From: an uncultured Methanolobus sp.
Lineage (GTDB): Archaea; Halobacteriota; Methanosarcinia; Methanosarcinales; Methanosarcinaceae
Length of the DNA: 64,000 nt
Assembly: GCF_963665675.1 (NCBI RefSeq)
Contig: NZ_OY762426.1
Location: 310,001-374,000, forward strand
Direction: 5' to 3'
Shown here: piece by piece, positions 27,212 to 36,273 of the stretch
Position numbering within the stretch: position 1 is the first letter of the stretch
Layout: every line of letters starts with the position of its first letter
Position numbers and translations under genes: made by a program
The notes under the pieces: model-generated
Database searches by the model: none
Seen by the model: the letters and a program-made list of their open reading frames with translations, nothing else
Told to the model about the DNA's origin: nothing

Positions 27212-28621
27212 TTAATCTTGTTTCTTAATGATTACCTTGTCAATGCTTACCTTTGCATTCTTAAGGACAATTTTTACGCCACCGGAACCACTGCCACCCA
27301 TCATTGGCATGGATGGCATGAAGTTGGTTGGCATCTGCATCTGTGGTGCAAATCCAGCCTGTGGAGCTGCTTCAGCTGCTTCTTCCTCTTCAGGCTCTTC
27401 CTCTTCTTCCTCGACCCATCTCTCAAGAATCGGATGGTCCTTTTCCTTGAGGAAGTTCCTGAGACTGTCCACATCTGCTGCATCCTCTTCGGTTGCAACC
27501 TTGTCACGCATTTCTTCAGGAATGTCATTAATTACCTTGTCCTTGAGCATTTTTGGCATCCAGACAACTCTGTCCCATCCACCATCTGCTTCGATGAACT
27601 TTGGTGAACGGAAGTAATTGACACCTATTCCAAGGAAACCAACGACCTGCTTACCTCCACCGGTCTGTCCTGCCATGGTTGAGAACTGGAGACCATTTGG
27701 TGCTGTTCCTGCAAAGTCCCTGTCTACCCATCCGATACCGTCCACTTCAGGGATGTAGAAACCTACTACCTCAAAACATCCACAGGATGTGTGTGGGTAC
27801 TCAAAGAATGAGTGAAGCTTGATACGGTCATATTCACCGCTTGAAAGTCTCTTTGCTGCTTCATTGACACCGGTATATTCTCCGGATTCTGCGTCAATGA
27901 CATCTCCTTTTGGAATTGCGAACTGAGGGCCTTCAGGGTCTACCTTTGCAGCTGCCCTGCCGTCAAACCAGTTGATTGCGCCACAGAGTGAGATCCTGTC
28001 CGGTGTAACGACACAAACGTTAGTTGGAGCGAATGATGCGCAGAGAGTACATCCGTAGAATGTGTCAACATCTTCATCGTGAAGGTCACGGGTCCTTTCG
28101 TCCCTTGACTTGTAGACTGCCCTTGCATTGTCGATCTCCTTGTCAATCTCAGCCTCATCTGTGATATAAATAGCCTCAACAGCCTCTATGAATGGAAGCT
28201 CGTTCTTAAAGAGCATCATGATAGCCTTTGCAACTGACTCAAATGAGGTCATACCCTTTGCAACAGCATCCTTGCTCACCCTCATCCAGACGTCGTCTCT
28301 CTGGTTAAGGTGCATGAAACCCTGTATGTAGTTCTGGAATTCGTGGTTCCTTCTTTCTACAATGGACTCAAGGTCAGCTTCCACAAGTTCTCCTGCGATC
28401 TTGTAGATCATTGCAAGTGGGTATCTGGAACCTTCTTCCATGTCTGAGATATCAGGACCGATAAGTGTAAACTTATCATCCTCAACCTCGCTTATATCTG
28501 CTGCCCTTACAAGTTCGAATCCTTTGGATTTAGGACCTGCGAGTTCTGCATACATACCGTCTTTTCTAATCCTCTCTCCTTCAAACATAGGAGATATTTC
28601 AAAAGGGAATTCATCTGCCAT
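27212..28621 (-). CDS. cdhC: ACDS complex subunit beta (acetyl-CoA synthase)
   Basis: 469-aa catalytic subunit that joins methyl, CO and CoA at the nickel-containing A-cluster. Cysteine ligands appear in 'GCTLCASFAP', 'NVCVV', 'ISLCGAINW' and 'TSCGCFEVVGF'. A C-terminal acidic hinge (EEEEEPEEEEAAEAA) and Met/Pro/Gly-rich linker lead to a short tail 'SIDKVIIKKQD'; this tail is archaeal and lacks the bacterial N-terminal CODH-binding domain. It starts 38 bp after cdhB. Confidence 0.96.
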   Translation of the reverse strand: MADEFPFEISPMFEGERIRKDGMYAELAGPKSKGFELVRAADISEVEDDKFTLIGPDISDMEEGSRYPLAMIYKIAGELVEADLESIVERRNHEFQNYIQGFMHLNQRDDVWMRVSKDAVAKGMTSFESVAKAIMMLFKNELPFIEAVEAIYITDEAEIDKEIDNARAVYKSRDERTRDLHDEDVDTFYGCTLCASFAPTNVCVVTPDRISLCGAINWFDGRAAAKVDPEGPQFAIPKGDVIDAESGEYTGVNEAAKRLSSGEYDRIKLHSFFEYPHTSCGCFEVVGFYIPEVDGIGWVDRDFAGTAPNGLQFSTMAGQTGGGKQVVGFLGIGVNYFRSPKFIEADGGWDRVVWMPKMLKDKVINDIPEEMRDKVATEEDAADVDSLRNFLKEKDHPILERWVEEEEEEPEEEEAAEAAPQAGFAPQMQMPTNFMPSMPMMGGSGSGGVKIVLKNAKVSIDKVIIKKQD

Positions 28622-28659
28622 GATTAGTTCTCCGTATTGTCGCCAAATTATAATTACAC

Positions 28660-29172
28660 TTATAAGTTTTCAATTAATTCGTCAAGCGCCTCAAGGTGTA
28701 CCTCTGGTTTCAGATTTCCAAAGGACAAAGTAGCGTTCTGCATGAAATGCCTTTCAATAGCTATGGTCTTCAGATCTGTGAAGTTCTTAAGACCGGAAAG
28801 CACCTGGTTAAGGTAATACTTTTTGTGACCGATAAAAATAATTGTATCATAAGGACCCTGTCCGTCAAGACCGGTCCAGTTCTTGTCACCAAGGAAATGC
28901 CCAAGTGAGTGAACATTGATGTATTTTGCACCGATATCCTTGTCAACAAGTACTGTCATGGAATGTCCGGTAGCAGCTACCGGAACACCCTTCTTTGCTA
29001 TTGCAACAGTCTTCTCTACAAGTTTGTCATCCTTTAATATTTCAGAACTTACAACCAGAAGAGGCCTCTTTGCCTTGCTGATCATCTTCCCTGCCACATT
29101 TGGATTGACAGGTTTTGCCATCTTTCTACCCCATGTTGAGTATATCTGAGTGTTCTTGGTTGTGTCAACCAT
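28660..29172 (-). CDS. cdhB: ACDS complex subunit epsilon
   Basis: 170-aa subunit that binds CdhA to form the alpha2-epsilon2 CODH component. It has a Rossmann-like fold ('[14 protein letters not shown]', 'VAATGHSM') thought to bind FAD or help electron transfer. The ATG follows the cdhA stop directly, at 0-bp spacing, so the two are translated together, consistent with their fixed stoichiometry. All six ACDS-related genes are on the minus strand without gaps over 40 bp. Confidence 0.94.
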   Translation of the reverse strand: MVDTTKNTQIYSTWGRKMAKPVNPNVAGKMISKAKRPLLVVSSEILKDDKLVEKTVAIAKKGVPVAATGHSMTVLVDKDIGAKYINVHSLGHFLGDKNWTGLDGQGPYDTIIFIGHKKYYLNQVLSGLKNFTDLKTIAIERHFMQNATLSFGNLKPEVHLEALDELIENL

Positions 29173-31584
29173 TTAGCATCCCTCCTTGCAGAGTCTCTTG
29201 ACATTAGTTGGCTGGGCTGAAACATCAGATTTCATTGTCGGACCTGAAAGGATCTTCTTGCGCTTCCAGTCGATCTCCCATCCATGATCTGCTTCGAGTA
29301 TCTTGAGGAGCTGCTCACGCTTTGCAAGTGGAAGGTCAGTCTCTGTCCTTACAAACTTGTACCAGTCCTCTGGCATGTGGCCGAGGTACTTCTGGCTGAG
29401 TTCCATGTAGTGAGTCAGTTTAATCATTCTGCCCATGTTGTTGTCAGATGGACGGATACAGCTCTTTGCAAGCATTGGAAGCAGTTCTTCAATAGAGTCT
29501 GCTGTTGTAAGCAGGTATTCAGGAGCTGCAGGAATTGGCATTTCAGAACCGTCCCTTGCATCAAATACCTTCCAGTCTTCTTCCTGGTAAGGCTTACCAA
29601 TGAGTGCTCTCCTGTACTTTGAACCATGTGGCCCTACTACAACAGGAATACCAAGTCTGTTACAACCGGTTGCAATTGAAGATGCCTTCTGTGAATATGC
29701 TCCCCATGCAACACCTACTGCACCAATACGATTGGTGATGTAGTCAGCAATTTCCTCATAGTTACCGGACACATTCCTTTGTGCAAATATTGCAGCTACT
29801 TTGATAGCTGTTCCTGTGATATGTGCATTGGAAACACATGAACCTACATTGATGAGGTTACCGGCAAGGAACTTTGCAGGGTACTTCTCATAAAGTGTTT
29901 CACCGTCTTCATTCTTGTACATACCAAGGTCCATTGCGGAACATCCTGACATGACAACAATATAGTTCCTCTTGAGCATCTCATCTGCGACATCATAAAG
30001 ATCCTTTGTGCCATCCGGATAGTTGGAACATCCTACCATTGCAACGATACCAGGTGTTGTACCGAGAACAAGATTGACACCCTCTTCACGAATCTCGGGG
30101 TCACTTATCTGACCTCTTCCGGCACGCATGAGCCCTTTCTCTTCACGGATAAGTTTCTGGGATGACTTCTCGATCATATTGAGAATCGGGATATCCTTTG
30201 GACATGCCTGGTCACATCTGCCACAGGCAATACACTTGTCGTGAAGGTATTCGAACTTTGTGAAATCCTTGTCAACTCCTGCCTTCATTGCTGCCATTAT
30301 TGGCAGGTTGTCAGGACAGTCCATTTCACAGGCGCCACACTGGACACACTTCTCGGAAAGTGTCTGAAGTTCATCTTCACTTGGAAGAGCTGTTATGCCC
30401 ATATCATCTCTTATCTTGGACATCTTAAGAGCAAGTTCTACAGAAACTTCAGCAAGAAGATCGAAATCAAGGATAAGTGCACCTTCTGCCTTTAGTGCTG
30501 AAAGATCTTCGATAATATCTGCGGCGCTGTCGTTTGTTCTGTTAGGAAGACCATACATGATCTTATCATTACAGGTTATAACAGGTATGGACAGTTTACT
30601 TGCCTCATCAAGAACATCAGCTCTGACACACTGTTCGTCAACTACGATTACATCAGGCACACCTGACCTTATCATCTTGAGCTCCTTTGCCAGACTTCCA
30701 ACGATCTTGGCGTGTGGTTTGCCGCCCTGATCCATCTGGTAGCGTGTCATATCGATGGCAGTACAACAAAGACCTGCAAGTTCCATCTTGTCTTCAAGGC
30801 CATGATCATGGATGTAATCCATCATGTATGTTACACCTGCAACATTGTGACCAATAACAAGAAGTACAGGTTTGTCTGCATCGATGCAACCCATTCCAAT
30901 CTCTGCAAGTGGTGCTTCAGGGTCGGATTTAGGCATACCCAGACAGGAGATCTGAGCAATATCAGAGACTTCCATACCTACATGGTCAAGCATTCCACCA
31001 TGCATTACTTTTGACTCGAAGTCCATAGCAGCTCCTTCCTGCCCTGCGTGGATGGTTGCAAGCAACTGTGTGAGCTGCTCCTCTACATAATCCATCACTT
31101 CTTCGAGATCTCCAAGGGTTTCCGGCTTAATACCTGTTACAGCCTGTGTGTTAGGAGCAAGCAGGTTTGAAGGTCCTACATCAATAGCATGGTCCCTGCC
31201 ATGAACATCTATCAGGTGGTGCAATATATGACGTCCGTGCCCTGCATGTGCTGCTGCACCGGTAATTACCCTGAGCAGGAACTCACGGGCCTGGTGGGCT
31301 TCCATGTTGATACCACAGGCACCTTCCTTGTTTCCTCCAAGATCACATGTACCAAAAGTACAGTAACAGCACTGGTCACATATGGGAGTATAGACCGGCT
31401 GGTAGCGGGAGAGTAGTTTATAGTCCCAATCCCTTAGAGTAGAGATACCTGGTTTAGGAGTTGGACCTACCTCAACCCCTTCGTCGCTCGCTCTTTTCTC
31501 AATGGCACCCACGATCTTGCCAATTGTGATCTGAACGTTTTCCAGTTCATCAATGGAAAACTGTCCAGTTTCTAAGTCGCTCAT
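29173..31584 (-). CDS. cdhA: ACDS complex subunit alpha (CO dehydrogenase)
   Basis: 803-aa nickel CO dehydrogenase. Cluster B/D cysteines lie in '[16 protein letters not shown]' (~residue 72). Two extra ferredoxin motifs specific to the archaeal enzyme, '[12 protein letters not shown]' and '[12 protein letters not shown]', lie near 415 and 455. C-cluster ligands follow, including Cys in '[11 protein letters not shown]', 'VMSGCSAMD', '[10 protein letters not shown]' and 'SCIRPSDN'. It oxidises CO or reduces CO2 with ferredoxin. GGAGG precedes the ATG. First gene of the operon, after a long leader with duplicated promoter elements. Confidence 0.97.
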   Translation of the reverse strand: MSDLETGQFSIDELENVQITIGKIVGAIEKRASDEGVEVGPTPKPGISTLRDWDYKLLSRYQPVYTPICDQCCYCTFGTCDLGGNKEGACGINMEAHQAREFLLRVITGAAAHAGHGRHILHHLIDVHGRDHAIDVGPSNLLAPNTQAVTGIKPETLGDLEEVMDYVEEQLTQLLATIHAGQEGAAMDFESKVMHGGMLDHVGMEVSDIAQISCLGMPKSDPEAPLAEIGMGCIDADKPVLLVIGHNVAGVTYMMDYIHDHGLEDKMELAGLCCTAIDMTRYQMDQGGKPHAKIVGSLAKELKMIRSGVPDVIVVDEQCVRADVLDEASKLSIPVITCNDKIMYGLPNRTNDSAADIIEDLSALKAEGALILDFDLLAEVSVELALKMSKIRDDMGITALPSEDELQTLSEKCVQCGACEMDCPDNLPIMAAMKAGVDKDFTKFEYLHDKCIACGRCDQACPKDIPILNMIEKSSQKLIREEKGLMRAGRGQISDPEIREEGVNLVLGTTPGIVAMVGCSNYPDGTKDLYDVADEMLKRNYIVVMSGCSAMDLGMYKNEDGETLYEKYPAKFLAGNLINVGSCVSNAHITGTAIKVAAIFAQRNVSGNYEEIADYITNRIGAVGVAWGAYSQKASSIATGCNRLGIPVVVGPHGSKYRRALIGKPYQEEDWKVFDARDGSEMPIPAAPEYLLTTADSIEELLPMLAKSCIRPSDNNMGRMIKLTHYMELSQKYLGHMPEDWYKFVRTETDLPLAKREQLLKILEADHGWEIDWKRKKILSGPTMKSDVSAQPTNVKRLCKEGC

Positions 31585-31716
31585 GTTTGTTTTGTCCTCC
31601 TATTAATGTATAGAAGTGCTACGAAAAAGCACTGTGTTATTATCACTTGTTACTAATTATCAAAGTAGTAATATTTTTGAAACTGTAGTGTAAGATGTTC
31701 TAATAACACTATCCCC

Positions 31717-31750
31717 TATAAAAAAGTTTCCGGAATCTATCATGATTATT
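31717..31750 (-). promoter_or_regulatory. ACDS promoter P1 (proximal) with repeated upstream box
   Basis: The minus strand reads AATAATCATGATAG, then ATTC, CGGAA, and a TATA-like ACTTTTTTATAGG. The 14-bp box is identical to that at P2. The predicted transcript start is near 31695, giving a leader of about 110 nt. The palindrome ATCATGAT at its centre is a candidate operator. Confidence 0.5.
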
Positions 31751-31842
31751 TGTGACCATTGTTGCAATGTTCCACATCAGGAATCAGGTCAAAATAGCAT
31801 ATACGTACATATGAGTAATAAGTGACGGAAATACACGATTTT

Positions 31843-31877
31843 AACATATAAGTGTTCCGATAACTATCATGATTATT
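31843..31877 (-). promoter_or_regulatory. ACDS promoter P2 (distal) with repeated upstream box
   Basis: The minus strand reads AATAATCATGATAG, then TTAT, CGGAA, and TATA-like CACTTATATG. Box and CGGAA have the same spacing as in P1, 127 bp downstream. Predicted start near 31820 and leader of about 235 nt. Long cdh leaders with regulatory effects are described in Methanosarcina; the duplication itself is what the sequence shows. Confidence 0.45.
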
Positions 31878-31965
31878 CTTGAAATACTATGCCTTATCAT
31901 CCTGTGTTTTTGAGGAAACGGTTTTATTTAATGCCGTTCTACCATAAAGAAGCATTTAAATCACG

Positions 31966-32841
31966 GTGAATCATTTGGACAAAAAATGCTGGATATGTGG
32001 CAAAGAAGAAACAATTCCCTTTAAATGCCGTTTTTGCGGAAAAACATTTTGTTCCAGACACAGGCTTCCCGAGCAACATGCATGTGAAGGTCTTGAGGAA
32101 GTCAAAAAGAACGGATCGTATAGTGGAAGCCCCGGATATGGAACTAATGTCAATGATGACTTATTCAAAGACGCTTTGAAAAGCACTGCAAAATACGCAG
32201 CCAAAAGTGCAGTTAAAGGTGTCGGGAGTAACATTAAGTACTCTATGAAAAGCAGCCCTGCAATGGCTATAATATATCTGTGTATATTCTCATTCGTTCT
32301 GCAATTATTTGTGCCGGGATATATGCAGCTTTTCCAGCTTGTACCTGCATGGATATTACAGGGCAGACACCTTTGGACACTTGTAACTCACATGTTCATC
32401 CATTCAGGCTTTACACACCTGTTCTTCAACATGCTTATACTGTTTTTCTTCGGACCGGAATTGGAAAGAAGAGCTGGAAAGAAAATATTCATGTATGTGT
32501 ATTTCACTGCAGGCTTGGTGGCTGCCATTGCATATACACTAACCAGCAGCAGTCCATACACTCCTGTGGTCGGAGCCAGTGGTGCAATCATGGGAGTATT
32601 TGCCGCCCTTGCGATAATAGCACCTGATATCAGAGTCTATGTATACTTCATCCCAATGCAGATAACTCATGCTCTGGTTTTATTTGTACTCCTTGATTTC
32701 TTCCTGCTCGGGTCAAATGACATGATAGCCCACACAGCCCATCTTAGCGGGGCTCTTGTGGGACTTCTCATGGGAAGCAGAATCAAGAGAGCTCAGATAC
32801 GTTATAACTATGATAATACCTATTATAGGTATAGAAGGTGA
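31966..32841 (+). CDS. Rhomboid protease with N-terminal AN1-type zinc finger
   Basis: 291-aa fusion protein. Residues 8-40 form an AN1-like finger (Cys8, Cys11, Cys21, Cys24, Cys29, His32, His38, Cys40). A linker to ~95 is followed by six membrane segments of the rhomboid fold. The catalytic dyad is Ser205 in 'VVGASGAIMG' and His259 in 'HTAHLSGALVG'; 'NMLILFFFGPELE' matches the conserved TM2 region. It cleaves transmembrane proteins inside the membrane, with the finger probably recruiting substrates from the cytoplasm. Start is GTG. The next gene overlaps by 4 bp. Confidence 0.9.
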   Translation: MNHLDKKCWICGKEETIPFKCRFCGKTFCSRHRLPEQHACEGLEEVKKNGSYSGSPGYGTNVNDDLFKDALKSTAKYAAKSAVKGVGSNIKYSMKSSPAMAIIYLCIFSFVLQLFVPGYMQLFQLVPAWILQGRHLWTLVTHMFIHSGFTHLFFNMLILFFFGPELERRAGKKIFMYVYFTAGLVAAIAYTLTSSSPYTPVVGASGAIMGVFAALAIIAPDIRVYVYFIPMQITHALVLFVLLDFFLLGSNDMIAHTAHLSGALVGLLMGSRIKRAQIRYNYDNTYYRYRR

Positions 32842-33260
32842 TTCCGTTGGTCGCAGCCCCACACCTTGCCAGACTTTTTCCAAGGCCGGAAGAAGGAGAG
32901 ATGATACCAATCCAGTTTATAGATATGCAGGAAAAACTTGCAGGCTGGTCCCCCGAGATAAAACGATCTGTTTATGTGGACGATTTCAAAGATACGGAAA
33001 ATTTGAAGCGTGTGCGGGAGATTACTTTGCTCAGAGTATACAACTGGCTTCTGGACGGTGAAAGTCTTATTGAACTTTCAGACATGGAAAAAATCCAGTT
33101 TGAAGAAGTAATGGATACGTTTATAAAAGATGGCGGTGAAATTCTTTTTACAAAAAAAAGAATTGGTGGGAGGTTTGTAAACTACTTCATCCTGAGTAAT
33201 GGACATAAATCGCAATCAAGCATTGAAAAGCAAAATCTGGCAGAGATTATGGATCATTGA
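32838..33260 (+). CDS. Hypothetical protein coupled to the rhomboid gene
   Basis: 140 aa from a GTG that overlaps the rhomboid stop (GTGA). An ATG at 32901 with GGAG only 2 nt upstream is an alternative and would give 119 aa. No signal peptide or membrane segment; mixed alpha/beta composition with a basic beta-like end ('KKRIGGRFVNYFIL'). I do not recognise the family. Its coupled translation suggests a soluble partner or regulator of the protease. Confidence 0.65.
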   Translation: MIPLVAAPHLARLFPRPEEGEMIPIQFIDMQEKLAGWSPEIKRSVYVDDFKDTENLKRVREITLLRVYNWLLDGESLIELSDMEKIQFEEVMDTFIKDGGEILFTKKRIGGRFVNYFILSNGHKSQSSIEKQNLAEIMDH

Positions 33261-33415
33261 ACATCCTTTTTCCTGCAACTGAAACAGGATGACGATATCT
33301 GGAAAACTTAGTATCACATGTCTGTGATAATGGCACATCAGTAATAATTATATTCCATTAGATGTTACCCCCATTAATAACAATTATAATACTTATATCA
33401 GTATCAATCTATGAA

Positions 33416-33449
33416 TTATCGATAACTGGCTTTCGATAACGATCGTTAT
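33416..33449 (+). promoter_or_regulatory. Two palindromes upstream of the NYN gene
   Basis: TTATCGATAA (33416-33425) and ATAACGATCGTTAT (33436-33449) are perfect palindromes sharing the CGATAA core. They sit just before the TATA-like GTTTATACTTATA, which lies ~25 bp ahead of the ATG at 33481. The placement upstream of the core promoter suits an activator or autoregulator. Confidence 0.45.
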
Positions 33450-33480
33450 TCGCAATTGTTTATACTTATAAAGAGGCATC

Positions 33481-34068
33481 ATGGCTAATGTTAAAACAGG
33501 ACTTAATTCGATAGTCAAATACCTTAGCACTAAAAAAGAAACAGGAAGGAGGAGCATTGGTCTTCTTGTTGACGGCCCTAACGTACTCCGCAAGGAGTTC
33601 AATGTGAATCTGGAAGAGATTCGGGACGTGCTAAAGGAATATGGTAATGTCAAGATCGGGAGAGTGTTCCTGAACCAGTATGCATCTGATAAACTCGTAG
33701 AGGCCATTGAGAACAACGGATTTGAACCAATTATATGTTCAAGCGATGTAGATGTAAGGCTTGCCGTGGAAGGGATGGAACTAGTCTACAACCCAACCAT
33801 TGACACCATGGCACTGGTTACAAGGGATGCGGATTTCAAGCCGCTCCTGAATAAAGCCAATGAACATGGGAAAGAAACCATTATTTTTGGCGTGGAACCC
33901 GGCTTTTCTACTGCCCTGAGAAATTCAGCAGACTATGTCATCATACTGGAAAATGATGAAATGAACTATTATGATGATTCAGATGACGAAGGTGGTGACA
34001 CGGAATTTAGCACCAACAGTGATGTCGGCAATCCTCATAGAAAAAAAGGGGCATTAATTGATTATTAA
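33481..34068 (+). CDS. NYN-domain protein (TIGR00288 family, PIN-like nuclease fold)
   Basis: 195 aa. The NYN/PIN-like fold is marked by acidic residues in 'GLLVDGPNVLR' (~residue 30), 'SSDVDVRLAVEG' (~85) and 'LVTRDADFKPLL' (~120), which would bind a metal in an RNase active site. The C-terminus is an acidic, probably disordered tail ('DDSDDEGGD'). The family is common in archaea; RNA cleavage is expected but unproven. Likely leaderless. The 3' end overlaps the convergent aksA gene by 4 bp. Confidence 0.85.
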   Translation: MANVKTGLNSIVKYLSTKKETGRRSIGLLVDGPNVLRKEFNVNLEEIRDVLKEYGNVKIGRVFLNQYASDKLVEAIENNGFEPIICSSDVDVRLAVEGMELVYNPTIDTMALVTRDADFKPLLNKANEHGKETIIFGVEPGFSTALRNSADYVIILENDEMNYYDDSDDEGGDTEFSTNSDVGNPHRKKGALIDY

Positions 34069-35246
34069 TGCTTTTTACTGTTTTTTGTTTCTTTGATCAT
34101 TGTTTCCAGTCTTGAAGGAGAAATACCGTGTTTGGTTTCGGTACAATTCTTGATCCTGTCAAGGAGTACAGTGAGTTCCTCCTTAGAAAGGTCATGTCCC
34201 ATCTCATTGACAATACCCTTCAGCGCTTTCATACCTGTATGTTTGCCTACAATGAGATGACGTTTCCCACCCACCATTTCGGGACTGAATAATTCATAAG
34301 TACGTGGCTCTTCAAGGATTGCACAGACATGTATTCCTGATTCATGTGAAAATGCGTGCTCACCAACAATTGCCTTGGTTACTGAAGGTTTAAGACCGGA
34401 ATATTCGTTCACCATTTGTGATAGCTCGGTCAGTTTTGTAGTATCGTACCTGTCGATTCCATACTGTACCCTGAGCGCCACAAGAACCTCTTCAAGTGAA
34501 GCATTTCCGGCACGCTCACCGATGGAATTTACAGTTGTATGAAGTTGCTTGGCACCTGCCTCTGCCGCAGCAAGTGTATTTGCAGTTGCCATTCCAAGAT
34601 CATTGTGACAATGGATACAGATAGGAGTGTCTACAGCTTTTTTGACCTCACTTACAAGATAATAAGTGCTGCTTGGGTTCAGTATACCAATTGTATCTGC
34701 AATGCTCACATAGTCAACCTTGTATTCCTCTGCCGCCTTGAATGCTTTTTTAAGAACTTCAATATCAGTTCTGGTACCGTCTTCGGCTGCAAATCTCACA
34801 CCAACACCATGGTCCTTTGCATACTGGACAGCTCCCATTGCAGCAGAGAACATTTCATCACAGCTTTTATGATATTTGTGCTTCAGGTGCAGATCTGACA
34901 TTGCAATGAATATACTGATAAAATCAACATCACAGTCAACAGCAACTTCAACATCACTTACCCTTGACCTTGAAAGACAGCATGTCCTGGAATTAAGTCC
35001 CATATTGGCTATTTCTTTAACAATTTCCTTTTCAGCAACTGAAACCACAGGGAAACCTGCTTCAATAATATCAACGCCAACTGAGTCAAGCTTTGTAGCA
35101 AGGGCAATCTTTTCTTCCCTTGTAAAGACCACTCCCGGTGTCTGCTCACCGTCCCTGAGTGTCACATCACAGATCTCAATATCAAGAGGTGGCAAATTCA
35201 AATAATCCATAAGCTTGTTTCTTGAGTAATCTTTATTTTCTAACAT
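34065..35246 (-). CDS. aksA: Homocitrate synthase family protein, probable AksA
   Basis: 393-aa DRE-TIM metallolyase. The N-terminal 'CDVTLRDGEQTPGV' provides the divalent-metal Asp and catalytic Arg; 'HCHNDLGMATANTLAA' carries the metal His pair; 'NSIGERAGNASLEEV' is the substrate-loop signature. The length, without the ~110-residue regulatory domain of LeuA/CimA, fits AksA, which condenses 2-oxoglutarate and homologues with acetyl-CoA on the way to 7-mercaptoheptanoyl groups of coenzyme B. NifV-type homocitrate synthase is an alternative. It is a single gene between unrelated neighbours. Confidence 0.85.
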   Translation of the reverse strand: MLENKDYSRNKLMDYLNLPPLDIEICDVTLRDGEQTPGVVFTREEKIALATKLDSVGVDIIEAGFPVVSVAEKEIVKEIANMGLNSRTCCLSRSRVSDVEVAVDCDVDFISIFIAMSDLHLKHKYHKSCDEMFSAAMGAVQYAKDHGVGVRFAAEDGTRTDIEVLKKAFKAAEEYKVDYVSIADTIGILNPSSTYYLVSEVKKAVDTPICIHCHNDLGMATANTLAAAEAGAKQLHTTVNSIGERAGNASLEEVLVALRVQYGIDRYDTTKLTELSQMVNEYSGLKPSVTKAIVGEHAFSHESGIHVCAILEEPRTYELFSPEMVGGKRHLIVGKHTGMKALKGIVNEMGHDLSKEELTVLLDRIKNCTETKHGISPSRLETMIKETKNSKKH

Positions 35247-35439
35247 GCTTTTGACTCCATTGATTGCTGGTCAATTTCCAGTCCCATTATATAACTGTTA
35301 GGTTTTTTAAGATTATTTCCGGTTTTTCCATTAATGTTTGAGAGCAATGTTTATTAAGAAATTAGAAGGCAGTTTTATGCTGATTTTGCGTATTTCCAAT
35401 CACAAAGAGAATCTCATAAAAGGTTGCGCAAACAGAAGC

Positions 35440-36273
35440 TCAGGAAAGTTTACTCTGCACCTTTTCATAGAAGCCGTTAATTGAGCTGCTCACAAACCTT
35501 GCCGGATTTTCAGCTCTTGTTACAGTAACAACATCATTTTCCTTCATATTATAGGAATGCTGTCCATCTATTACAAGTGCTGCTTCCTTTTCAGGAATCG
35601 TCATCTCCACTTTAATATTACTATTACCGGGCACGATCCACGGTCTTGAAGAAAGCTTGAAAGGAGCTATCGGAACAATTATTGAGGCATCTACACGCGG
35701 ATCTACAATAGGCCCTCCTGCGCTCATTGCATAAGCAGTTGAACCGGTAGGTGTTGCAACTACAATACCATCCGCCCTCATATCCTCTATTTCCGAATCA
35801 TCAACTGCGATCCTGAAGGTCAGTATCTTTGCCGGTCTTGCTGTGATTAGAACGATCTCATTTGTTGCATCCTGCAAACGTTTACCGTTCAAACGAACAC
35901 TAAGCCGTGAACGTTCCGTGTAACTGAAACCCTTAAGAACATCGGCAATGTCCTTTATGGCATCCTCCGGAGGAACATCAACAAGGAAACCAAGTGTACC
36001 CATATTTACGCCCAGAACCGGTAGCGGATCTTCCATCTTTGAAATGTTGCGAAGTACTGTACCGTCCCCACCTACTGAAATGATGAGCTGTACACCTACC
36101 TCCTGCATCTGCTCAACCGGAAGACAATTATCTGTAATACCAAGATGTTGTCCGGTCTTTGGTGAAAAGAATATTTCAACTTTAGAGTTGAACTCATCAT
36201 AGATCTTCCTGACCATATCAAGAGCATCCTGCTGGTCAAATCGCGATACAATACCTATTTTACTTACCGTCAT
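35440..36273 (-). CDS. nadK: NAD kinase
   Basis: 277-aa NAD(+) kinase that makes NADP. The GGDGT motif ('ISVGGDGTVLRN', ~residue 70), 'NMGTLGFLVDVPPED' and the NE-D-like 'VATPTGSTAYAMSAGGPIVDP' near 170 are all present. The gene overlaps the phosphatase gene upstream by 14 bp. In Methanocaldococcus the two functions are fused in one polypeptide (MJ0917), so the overlap here looks like the unfused version of the same pairing. Last gene of a five-gene operon. Confidence 0.94.
   Translation of the reverse strand: MTVSKIGIVSRFDQQDALDMVRKIYDEFNSKVEIFFSPKTGQHLGITDNCLPVEQMQEVGVQLIISVGGDGTVLRNISKMEDPLPVLGVNMGTLGFLVDVPPEDAIKDIADVLKGFSYTERSRLSVRLNGKRLQDATNEIVLITARPAKILTFRIAVDDSEIEDMRADGIVVATPTGSTAYAMSAGGPIVDPRVDASIIVPIAPFKLSSRPWIVPGNSNIKVEMTIPEKEAALVIDGQHSYNMKENDVVTVTRAENPARFVSSSINGFYEKVQSKLS

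Larger units (their letters stand above)
31585..31965. other. Divergent region between ACDS operon and rhomboid gene
   Basis: 381 bp without a gene. Besides P1 and P2 it carries, for the rightward gene, a TATA-like TTTTATTTAAT at ~31922-31932, about 33 bp before the GTG at 31966, which suggests a near-leaderless message. Confidence 0.5.
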
